A stretch of 6,733 nt of DNA, taken from SMAG-U1939 sp035763125 (GTDB taxonomy: Bacteria > Chloroflexota > Ktedonobacteria > Ktedonobacterales > JADMIN01). Positions within the stretch are counted from its first letter, which is position 1. Every line of letters starts with the position of its first letter. Of this stretch, positions 1-4,576 are shown piece after piece. The stretch is taken from positions 1 to 6,733 of the forward strand of contig DASUBU010000004.1 of NCBI GenBank assembly GCA_035763125.1, in the 5' to 3' direction. A model generated the notes under the pieces. The model was given only the letters and a program-made list of their open reading frames with translations, made no database searches and had not been told where the DNA came from. The position numbers and the translations under genes were made by a program.

Positions 1-1194
1 CGGCCCAGGCGTGTGCTGGGATGGGGCGCGCTCATCGGGCTGGCGTGCGCACTGGCGATGGTGATCGCCGGCCTGCCGGGTATGCGCGACGAGCTAGGCG
101 GTCTCTTCCGCGGTCCGCAGACGCCGCTGCCGTACGGCGCCAACACGCTCTATCTTGTCAACGTCGTGCCGTGGGGACGCCTGACCGTTGACGGGAGCAG
201 CGGGCTCGCGCGGCAGCTCACCAGCACGTCGCCGGCAATCGTGCTGCCGCGAGGCCGGCACGCGCTGATCTACGTCGCACCGCCCTTCTCCACGCGCCGC
301 TGCCTGGTGAGCGTGCCCGCCGCCGCTGGCGACACCTGCGCACGGATGCCGCGTCTGCCCAACGACATCAACGCGATCCAGTCCCCCGCAATGCGCGCAC
401 TCGATATGGGCGACAGCCTGAACGGACTGGCGCCCACACAGCGAGAAGCGCTGCTGGCGGCGGCCGGCGATGCGCTGGCGGCGGCCTCGCCCTCGGGGAC
501 AGTGCGGCCGGGCGAGCATTACTTCTCGCAGGATGACACCGTGGTGTTGGCAAGCCAGCAGCTGCCAGTGGCGCTGGTCTACCGGCTCGATCCGTCGCCT
601 GCCACGATCGGCAATGGTGTCGCGCAGCAGGTCTGCGCGCCGCTCTGCGCGGCCGCGCTCACCTATCCCGCCAGTCCAAACCGCGACCGCTGGGCGATGA
701 CGACGCACGTGATAGCTGGCTGGCGCGTAGGCGCGGCTGGGCCGGTGCTCCCGGCGGCGGTGCCCGATGACCCGCGCCTGCCGCTGATGCGTGCGCTCCT
801 CGTCTCGTGGGACGGCGCCTGGCGCATCGAGGTAACGCGCGAGCCGACGCCTCACCCGCCGAGCGACAACCAGATTGACAATCAGACGTGCTCGATGGCC
901 GAGGGCGCGTTGCTCACCTTTGCGCAGATGCATCCCGAGCCGCCTCAGAGGGGCAACAGCCTCCTCTCGCAGCTCGATCTCGCGGCGGAGTCACCGATGG
1001 ATGGCTGCGTGATCGTAATGCAGGCACGCGCGTCGAATGGGGCCAGGATCTCGCAGTTCGTGCTGTACCGATATGGTGTGCTGCTGGCCGCCAACGCTGA
1101 GGCGGCGCGGGCCTTCCCGGCGATGGCACGGGCGACCGCTGGCGAGAATGCGCTCGCCCGCCAGATCGCGCGGAGCTACGGATACGAGGCATAG
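1..1194 (+). CDS. Membrane-anchored extracytoplasmic protein with PEGA-like segment (5' partial)
   Basis: I do not recognise this gene as a named family. The reading frame is open to the first base of the window (Arg-Pro-Arg-Arg precedes the GTG at 13), so the true start probably lies upstream and 397 codons are visible. The visible part begins with basic residues followed by one hydrophobic segment (about residues 5-25, 'WGALIGLACALAMVIAGL'), as in a type II membrane anchor with the rest outside the membrane. Residues about 49-113 look like a small beta-sandwich of the PEGA type, with 'GRLTVDG' and later 'IVLPRGRHALIY', a pattern of short strands around a turn. The rest is Ala/Pro-rich with scattered Cys residues (such as 'CAPLC') that could form disulfides outside the cell. 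No catalytic motif is visible. The missing N-terminus could be a short cytoplasmic tail or a larger cytoplasmic domain such as a kinase. It converges on the hydratase gene with 54 bp between stop codons. Confidence 0.72.
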   Translation, partial: RPRRVLGWGALIGLACALAMVIAGLPGMRDELGGLFRGPQTPLPYGANTLYLVNVVPWGRLTVDGSSGLARQLTSTSPAIVLPRGRHALIYVAPPFSTRRCLVSVPAAAGDTCARMPRLPNDINAIQSPAMRALDMGDSLNGLAPTQREALLAAAGDALAAASPSGTVRPGEHYFSQDDTVVLASQQLPVALVYRLDPSPATIGNGVAQQVCAPLCAAALTYPASPNRDRWAMTTHVIAGWRVGAAGPVLPAAVPDDPRLPLMRALLVSWDGAWRIEVTREPTPHPPSDNQIDNQTCSMAEGALLTFAQMHPEPPQRGNSLLSQLDLAAESPMDGCVIVMQARASNGARISQFVLYRYGVLLAANAEAARAFPAMARATAGENALARQIARSYGYEA

Positions 1195-1248
1195 CACGGA
1201 CGCTGCTGGGTCCGGCAAGCGATAGGCCATCCTCCAGATCGGTGCACA

Positions 1249-1698
1249 TCAGTGGGCGAGGCGCAGATCGGCAGGGAAACCCTTGAACGTGGCGGCGAGC
1301 ACCTCGTCGCCGTGCTGATTGACGCTGCGCGCCTCGCCGGTGACGCTGTGGGCCGCTTCGTCCTTGGCGACGAACGTGACCGTGGCCGTGATCGTGTCGC
1401 CGACGTAGACCGGCGCGAGGTAGCGGAAGGTCATCTCGGTGGCGAGGAAGCCGATCATGCCGCCGATGTGTGTGAGCATGCTGGCGGTGAGCAGTCCCGG
1501 AACGATGCGGCGGCCGAAGAAGCTCTCGGCGGCGAAGGTATCGTCGAGGTGATAGGGATTGAGGTCGCCGGTGACGCCGCAGAAGAGGGACACGTCACCA
1601 TCGGTGAAGGTGCGCCGCCACGTATACGTCTGGCCGACGGCGAGCGCGTCGAAGGCCTCGCGCACGCGGCGCTTGAAGTCGTCGCTGGCCTGCGGCAT
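1249..1698 (-). CDS. MaoC-like (R)-specific enoyl-CoA hydratase
   Basis: This 149-residue protein has a single hot-dog fold of the MaoC/PhaJ hydratase family, which adds water to trans-2-enoyl-CoA to give (R)-3-hydroxyacyl-CoA in the cytoplasm. The family signature is clear: 'GDLNPYHLDD' at residues 44-53 supplies the catalytic Asp45 and His50, five apart as in Aeromonas PhaJ. It is followed by 'FFGRRIVPGLLTASML' (60-75), the usual helix after the overhang, and 'YVGDTITATVTF' (98-109), a core strand. The length fits a stand-alone single-domain hydratase 2 (about 135-160 residues). The start is supported by AGGAGG ten bases upstream. An ATG at 1706 opens a different frame and is not used. No PHA synthase, acyl-CoA dehydrogenase or ligase is adjacent, so whether it feeds polyhydroxyalkanoate or another acyl-CoA pathway cannot be told. 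A related thioester dehydratase activity is the main alternative. Confidence 0.9.
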   Translation of the reverse strand: MPQASDDFKRRVREAFDALAVGQTYTWRRTFTDGDVSLFCGVTGDLNPYHLDDTFAAESFFGRRIVPGLLTASMLTHIGGMIGFLATEMTFRYLAPVYVGDTITATVTFVAKDEAAHSVTGEARSVNQHGDEVLAATFKGFPADLRLAH

Positions 1699-1708
1699 CG
1701 AAGCATCT

Positions 1709-1714
1709 CCTCCT
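1709..1714 (-). promoter_or_regulatory. Shine-Dalgarno of the MaoC-like gene
   Basis: The minus strand reads AGGAGG here, a perfect anti-16S match, ten bases before the ATG at 1698. It fixes the start of the hydratase and argues against the overlapping out-of-frame ATG at 1706. Confidence 0.75.
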
Positions 1715-1728
1715 AACTATTGACGGTG

Positions 1729-1749
1729 CAGCATGCATCTGGCATGCTG
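1729..1749. promoter_or_regulatory. Perfect 8-5-8 inverted repeat, candidate operator
   Basis: CAGCATGC, a five-base centre ATCTG, then GCATGCTG form a perfect palindrome with 8-bp arms. It lies 31 bp upstream of the hydratase ATG, in the 139-bp region between two divergent genes. A 21-bp dyad in this position is typical of a site for a dimeric repressor such as a TetR-family protein, a class that often controls acyl-CoA genes, but no regulator gene is in the window. It could instead form a hairpin in the hydratase leader RNA. The dyad is seen directly; its function is inferred. Confidence 0.5.
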
Positions 1750-1758
1750 GCAAGCGAT

Positions 1759-1789
1759 TCGACACGCCTGCTCACGAGTGCAGTATAAA
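1759..1789 (+). promoter_or_regulatory. Candidate promoter for the PH-like membrane protein gene
   Basis: TCGACA at 1759-1764 (five of six to TTGACA) and TATAAA at 1784-1789 (five of six to TATAAT) are separated by 19 bp, longer than the ideal 17. The TATAAA overlaps the minus-strand TATACT, so the two divergent promoters would compete for the same DNA. The call is weak and rests on consensus matching only. Confidence 0.3.
1782..1787 (-). promoter_or_regulatory. Candidate -10 element for the MaoC-like gene
   Basis: The minus strand reads TATACT, five of six matches to the sigma-70 -10 consensus. Transcription would start near 1775 and give a leader of about 75 bases that contains the dyad at 1729-1749. 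The -35 region 17 bases away (GTGCTA) is poor, so this is tentative. Confidence 0.3.
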
Positions 1790-1827
1790 GGCGCAGACAG
1801 TATGTAGCACGGCGCACTGCGACAGAT

Positions 1828-1832
1828 GGAGG
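1828..1832 (+). promoter_or_regulatory. Shine-Dalgarno that places the start at 1838
   Basis: GGAGG ends five bases before the ATG at 1838. The in-frame ATG at 1826 overlaps this motif and has no ribosome binding site of its own, so 1838 is preferred. Confidence 0.6.
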
Positions 1833-1837
1833 CAGCA

Positions 1838-3082
1838 ATGACTCTGGCGCAGCGGACGGCAGGCATGCGCATTGTCATGGGCATGTTCGAGGTGGCCCCG
1901 CGTGACTGGGAGCGGTGGGATCGGCGGCGGCGCCGAACTCGCCGGTTCGGTCTTGGTGCCGTGCTGGTAAGCACGCTGGGATTGCTAGCTCTCGCCGTTG
2001 GCGCTCTCTTCGTTGCCGTATGGACCGGAGACTGGGCGGCCTATTGGGATAAGCTCGACGGCATCCCGCAATTGCTCGCCCCGCTACCAGTCGTGCTCAT
2101 CTTTGCTCTCCCGTACCCTCGTTACCTAAGGTCCACAGTGCAAGCGCTCCGCGACGCTGCCGCTCGGCGCGACGACCACATTGCACCTCCGGCTTCTGTT
2201 CAGCCCGTCCCGCTTGCGCCTTCAGAACTGGCAGCAGTTATGGAGACAATTCGGCCCCTGCACGGTGATCGGGATCGCTTCCGCGCCGGACAAATGACCG
2301 CAATGGCGATTGTATGCACGACCTTCGGGCTGGTCTTCGGCGTGCTTTTCTCGCTTGGTGTGGCCTATGTACAAGGGGCATTGCCCGGCGTGCATGCGCC
2401 CGAGTGGGTCGTCCCAGCGCTGATCGCAGCGGGTGTGCTCATCGCCGGACTGGTGTGCCTGCTATTTGGGGTCGCTGTCTGGTGCGCCATTTGGGCACCG
2501 CAACTGCGCCGTGGGCTCAGCGTTACCGTGGATCAATGGGGGCTGCGTTGGCGAGATACCCGATGGCGCACCGGAGAGCACTCTGTGCAGTGGAACGAGA
2601 TCAGATCATTCGTGACGACAGCACGACCGGTGCCTGGTGGATACAGCCGCCTATTCTGCCTCGATGCTGTGACAGGAGAGTCGTTGGTATGGGTTGCCAG
2701 CGATCTGGGACCAGACCACATAGCGCAGGCGAGCGGCCGCCTCTGCCGTCTCGTGGTGACACGGACAGGACTTGCTGTCCGCGATCTGACACCTGCCGCG
2801 GCAGCGCTCGGCGCTGCACTCCAGCCTCGTCAGTCGAATCGCCACGCCCAGTCAGAAGTGCCGCAATACATGATCGCACCCGACGTGCTGGAAGCTATTG
2901 AGCGCCACCAGAAACGCGCCAGACGCCTGGCGACATGGATACTCGTTGGCACGCTTGCCTTGCTGGTCGCGCTCTATCCTGGGGCCTGGGCACTCGAACA
3001 CCTGCAAGCAGGCACGCACCACGCAGGAACGACTGCGGACGTCATCCCTCATCGCCCCGCGCTGTTTGAGCCGATATCCTAG
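1838..3082 (+). CDS. Multi-pass membrane protein with bacterial PH-like domain
   Basis: I do not recognise a named family for this 414-residue protein. It has five hydrophobic stretches: about 38-63, 80-96 (ending in 'FALPYPRYL'), 153-180, 190-220 and 363-386. A very basic patch at about 28-36 ('WDRRRRRTRR') precedes the first and suggests a cytoplasmic N-terminus. Between the fourth and fifth segments, about residues 227-320, there is a soluble domain with the pattern 'LSVTVDQWGLRWRD', then 'VQWNEIRSF'. This resembles bacterial PH-like (DUF304/YcxB-type) domains, where a strand, a Gly-Leu turn and a W-x-E-I helix start recur. Such domains are common in small membrane proteins of unknown function. 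The third-position base composition looks less GC-biased than in pdxS, by eye. It lies divergent from the hydratase and 215 bp ahead of pdxS, with no clear terminator between them, so it is probably its own unit. The membrane topology is more certain than the PH assignment. Confidence 0.8.
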   Translation: MTLAQRTAGMRIVMGMFEVAPRDWERWDRRRRRTRRFGLGAVLVSTLGLLALAVGALFVAVWTGDWAAYWDKLDGIPQLLAPLPVVLIFALPYPRYLRSTVQALRDAAARRDDHIAPPASVQPVPLAPSELAAVMETIRPLHGDRDRFRAGQMTAMAIVCTTFGLVFGVLFSLGVAYVQGALPGVHAPEWVVPALIAAGVLIAGLVCLLFGVAVWCAIWAPQLRRGLSVTVDQWGLRWRDTRWRTGEHSVQWNEIRSFVTTARPVPGGYSRLFCLDAVTGESLVWVASDLGPDHIAQASGRLCRLVVTRTGLAVRDLTPAAAALGAALQPRQSNRHAQSEVPQYMIAPDVLEAIERHQKRARRLATWILVGTLALLVALYPGAWALEHLQAGTHHAGTTADVIPHRPALFEPIS

Positions 3083-3145
3083 CCTGCCGCATGACGCGAC
3101 GTGGTGACAAACAGTCCGATTTCCGTTCGGGAGCGAGTGGCCCCC

Positions 3146-3166
3146 TTGACACCACTGTGGTACAAT
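3146..3166 (+). promoter_or_regulatory. Candidate pdxS promoter with extended -10
   Basis: TGGTACAAT at 3158-3166 is an extended -10 (TGn followed by TACAAT, five of six to consensus), which would start transcription near 3173. A perfect TTGACA lies at 3146-3151 but is only nine bases from TACAAT, far short of the usual 16-18, so the two cannot act as a standard -35/-10 pair. The extended -10 may work without a -35, or TTGACA may serve something else. The same ten bases GTGGTACAAT recur upstream of pdxT, which supports a real element. Confidence 0.5.
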
Positions 3167-3177
3167 CCGCGTGGATA

Positions 3178-3281
3178 TGGCCTAGTGAACTGGCGTGAAA
3201 TCAGTCATTGGACTAGGCCAATTGAGATGGGGCGAGCGCGGAGACGCGCGTGTGTCGCGGCTCGGCGATGGCGGCGAGCCG
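3178..3281 (+). ncRNA. Hairpin-rich 5' leader of pdxS, candidate cis-regulatory RNA
   Basis: Between the candidate promoter and pdxS the RNA could form three hairpins in a row. The first pairs TGGCCTAGT (3178-3186) with ACTAGGCCA (3212-3220), nine perfect pairs closing a 25-base loop that may hold a short inner ACTG/CAGT stem. The second is GCGCG-GAGA-CGCGC (3236-3249), a five-pair stem with a GNRA tetraloop. The third pairs CGGCTCG (3258-3264) with CGAGCCG (3275-3281) and ends two bases before the ribosome binding site. I do not recognise a known riboswitch class. Runs of GC hairpins can occur by chance in such GC-rich DNA, but the AT-containing nine-pair stem is less likely to. Role is inference. 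Confidence 0.4.
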
Positions 3282-3282
3282 T

Positions 3283-3288
3283 GGGAGG
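3283..3288 (+). promoter_or_regulatory. Shine-Dalgarno fixing the GTG start of pdxS
   Basis: GGGAGG ends nine bases before the GTG at 3298. It decides against the upstream in-frame GTG at 3250 and ATG at 3268, and it gives a protein that begins Met-Glu-Lys as PdxS proteins commonly do. Confidence 0.75.
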
Positions 3289-3297
3289 CGAACGACC

Positions 3298-4185
3298 GTG
3301 GAGAAGCAGACGGGCACGGCAAAGGTGAAGCGCGGCTTCCCTGAGATGCTCAAGGGCGGCGTGATCATGGACGTGGTGACGCCGGAGCACGCGCGGATCG
3401 CGGAGGATGCTGGCGCCTCGGCAGTGATGGCGCTCGAGCGCGTGCCGGCCGACATCCGCGCGCAGGGCGGGGTGGCGCGCATGAGCGATCCCGAGCTGAT
3501 CGTGCGCATCAAAGAGGCGGTCACGATTCCCGTGATGGCCAAGTGCCGCATCGGCCACTTCGTCGAAGCGGAGATTTTGCAGGCGCTGGGCGTGGACTGC
3601 GTGGATGAGTCGGAGGTGCTGACGCCGGCGGACGAGGAGTTCCACGTCAACAAGCACGCGTACGAGATCCCGTTCGTCTGCGGCGCGCGCAACTTGGGCG
3701 AGGCGCTGCGGCGGATCGGCGAGGGCGCGGCGATGATTCGGAGCAAGGGCGAGGCCGGCACCGGCAACATCGTCGAGGCGGTGCGCCACCTGCGCGCGAT
3801 CACCGACGGCATCCGCAAGCTGACGGTGATGCCCGAAGAGGAGCTGATGTCGGAGGCCAAGGAGCTGGGCGCGCCGTACGAGCTGGTGCGCGAGGTGCGC
3901 GAGCTGAAGCGCCTGCCGGTGGTGCTCTTCTGCGCGGGCGGCGTGGCGACGCCGGCCGACGCCGCGCTGGTGATGCGCCTGGGCGCGGACGGCGTGTTCG
4001 TCGGCTCGGGCATCTTCAAGTCGGACAATCCGGCGGTGCGGGCGCGGGCTATCGTCAAGGCGACCACACACTACCAGGATCCAGCCATTCTGGCCGAGGT
4101 GAGCCGCGGCCTGGGCGAGCCGATGCGCGGCCTGGAGGTCGGCAAGATCCCCGAGGGCGAGCTGATGGCGCAGCGGGGCTGGTAG
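3298..4185 (+). CDS. pdxS: Pyridoxal 5'-phosphate synthase lyase subunit PdxS
   Basis: PdxS is the synthase subunit of the deoxyxylulose-independent vitamin B6 pathway. It condenses ribose 5-phosphate, glyceraldehyde 3-phosphate and ammonia delivered by PdxT into pyridoxal 5'-phosphate in the cytoplasm. The family is a TIM barrel that assembles as a dodecamer coated by PdxT. The 295-residue length is normal. Diagnostic stretches are 'MLKGGVIMDVVTPEHARIAE' (17-36), 'ALERVPADIRAQGGVARMSD' (45-64), 'IPVMAKCRIGHFVEAEIL' (77-94), 'RSKGEAGTGNIVEAVRH' (from 148) and the phosphate-binding 'CAGGVATPADAALV' late in the chain. Asp25, Lys82 and Lys150 match the catalytic Asp24, Lys81 and Lys149 of Bacillus subtilis PdxS, so the enzyme should be active. 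The GTG start is set by the GGGAGG upstream and by the usual family N-terminus. pdxT follows on the same strand after an unusually long 391-bp spacer. Confidence 0.98.
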   Translation: MEKQTGTAKVKRGFPEMLKGGVIMDVVTPEHARIAEDAGASAVMALERVPADIRAQGGVARMSDPELIVRIKEAVTIPVMAKCRIGHFVEAEILQALGVDCVDESEVLTPADEEFHVNKHAYEIPFVCGARNLGEALRRIGEGAAMIRSKGEAGTGNIVEAVRHLRAITDGIRKLTVMPEEELMSEAKELGAPYELVREVRELKRLPVVLFCAGGVATPADAALVMRLGADGVFVGSGIFKSDNPAVRARAIVKATTHYQDPAILAEVSRGLGEPMRGLEVGKIPEGELMAQRGW

Positions 4186-4210
4186 GGGGAGTTCTTACCT
4201 CCGGACAGCA

Positions 4211-4231
4211 GGGGCGTGCGCAACACGCCCC
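4211..4231 (+). terminator. Strong hairpin after pdxS, terminator-like without U tract
   Basis: GGGGCGTG, a loop CGCAA, then CACGCCCC form eight perfect pairs starting 26 bases after the pdxS stop. Position and stability suit a terminator or an mRNA 3' stabiliser. No run of T follows (the next bases are CACGAACG), so it is not a standard intrinsic terminator, and partial read-through into pdxT is possible. Confidence 0.45.
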
Positions 4232-4306
4232 CACGAACGTGCGGCGAGGAGGAGAGAACGGCGCGCAGACTGACAGGCGGGGATGCTCGTTTGGTGGACT
4301 GCTGTA

Positions 4307-4326
4307 GGGCGAGGCCTGCCTCACCC
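4307..4326. repeat. Palindromic repeat, copy A
   Basis: GGGCGAGGC, a two-base centre CT, then GCCTCACCC form nine-base arms with one C/A mismatch (4310 against 4323). The five bases TGTAG lie directly before or overlapping its left arm, as in copy B 66 bp downstream. The pair probably belongs to one interspersed palindromic family; whether it recurs elsewhere in the genome cannot be seen here. Confidence 0.5.
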
Positions 4327-4372
4327 GCGCAAGCGACATCTGCCGATGTTGCACCGCATTACATGGAGTGTA

Positions 4373-4394
4373 GTGGCGAGGCCCGCCTCGCCAC
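4373..4394. repeat. Palindromic repeat, copy B
   Basis: GTGGCGAGGC, a centre CC, then GCCTCGCCAC form ten perfect pairs. Compared with copy A it has one extra T in the left arm and one extra A in the right arm. These pair with each other, so the palindrome is kept despite the length change. Confidence 0.55.
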
Positions 4395-4412
4395 GCTGCG
4401 CGGCCGGCGTGG
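4391..4412 (+). other. Hairpin overlapping palindrome copy B
   Basis: CCACGCTG (4391-4398) can pair with CGGCGTGG (4405-4412) through seven Watson-Crick pairs and one G-U, with a six-base loop. It uses 4391-4394, which are also the 3' end of copy B, so in RNA the two stems exclude each other. No U tract or start codon is linked to the switch, so the function is unknown. Confidence 0.35.
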
Positions 4413-4502
4413 AGAAGACAGCCGCAGCGGCGATCAGAACAGCAAACGGGCTAGTGTGCAAGTCCCGTGGTGGGGGCCGTGGGCGCGGCCGGACGACGTG
4501 CG

Positions 4503-4511
4503 TGGTACAAT
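4503..4511 (+). promoter_or_regulatory. Candidate extended -10 promoter for pdxT
   Basis: TGGTACAAT matches the extended -10 upstream of pdxS exactly, including the preceding G. Transcription would start near 4518 and give a leader of about 60 bases. The -35 position (around 4483-4488) is GC-rich and lies in the GGCCG/CGGCC hairpin at 4475-4490, so promotion would rely on the extended -10 or on an activator. Confidence 0.4.
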
Positions 4512-4567
4512 GGGACTGTAATCCGTACGACGTGCCGGACACGCCCGCAGGCCGGGTGAAACGGAGC

Positions 4568-4571
4568 GGAG
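4568..4571 (+). promoter_or_regulatory. Shine-Dalgarno fixing the pdxT start at 4577
   Basis: GGAG ends five bases before the ATG at 4577. The frame is open upstream to 4283, but those 98 codons resemble no PdxT sequence and cross the palindromes and promoter-like element. Confidence 0.6.
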
Positions 4572-4576
4572 ACGGT

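Larger units (their letters stand above)
4186..4576 (+). other. Non-coding, palindrome-rich spacer between pdxS and pdxT
   Basis: I see no credible gene in these 391 bp. The open frames crossing it give Arg- and Ala-rich products without ribosome binding sites. It is packed with inverted repeats: 4211-4231, 4307-4326, 4373-4394, 4391-4412, ACGGG/CCCGT at 4446-4468 and GGCCG/CGGCC at 4475-4490. A promoter-like TGGTACAAT follows at 4503-4511. pdxS and pdxT are usually adjacent or overlapping, so the gap probably reflects repeat insertion, separate regulation, or both. Confidence 0.6.

Noticed and set aside
94..933. Minus-strand open frame of 279 codons opposite the first gene
   Set aside because: The product is extremely Arg-rich and patternless. 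The plus-strand frame has a membrane anchor and domain-like segments.
1197..1214. Weak hairpin CGGAC/GTCCG between the convergent first two genes
   Set aside because: It has only five pairs around an eight-base loop and no T run, too weak to call a terminator.
1252..1716. Plus-strand frame opposite the MaoC-like gene
   Set aside because: The minus-strand frame has a complete hydratase signature and a perfect ribosome binding site.
3250..3297. Upstream starts for pdxS (GTG 3250, ATG 3268)
   Set aside because: The added residues do not resemble PdxS. GGGAGG is correctly placed for GTG 3298, and the product then starts like other PdxS proteins.
3228..3328. Possible upstream ORF overlapping the pdxS start
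   Set aside because: The ATG at 3227-3229 has no ribosome binding site and encodes an Arg-rich peptide. It appears fortuitous.
3205..4071. Long open frames on the minus strand opposite pdxS (two frames)
   Set aside because: They mirror pdxS exactly, as expected from strong codon bias in GC-rich DNA. Their products are Arg/His- or Ser/Arg-rich with no motifs and no ribosome binding sites.
4441..4490. Possible tRNA or self-splicing intron fragment in the pdxS-pdxT gap
   Set aside because: No T-arm consensus, acceptor stem or intron domain V-like motif could be found; only short isolated stems.
4216..4521. 101-codon open frame between pdxS and pdxT
   Set aside because: It has no convincing ribosome binding site, is Arg/Ala-rich, and spans several palindromes. 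It reads as chance openness in GC-rich DNA.
4283..4576. 98-codon N-terminal extension of PdxT
   Set aside because: Known PdxT proteins start just before the LALQG motif. The extension crosses palindromes and a promoter-like element, and the ATG at 4577 has its own ribosome binding site.
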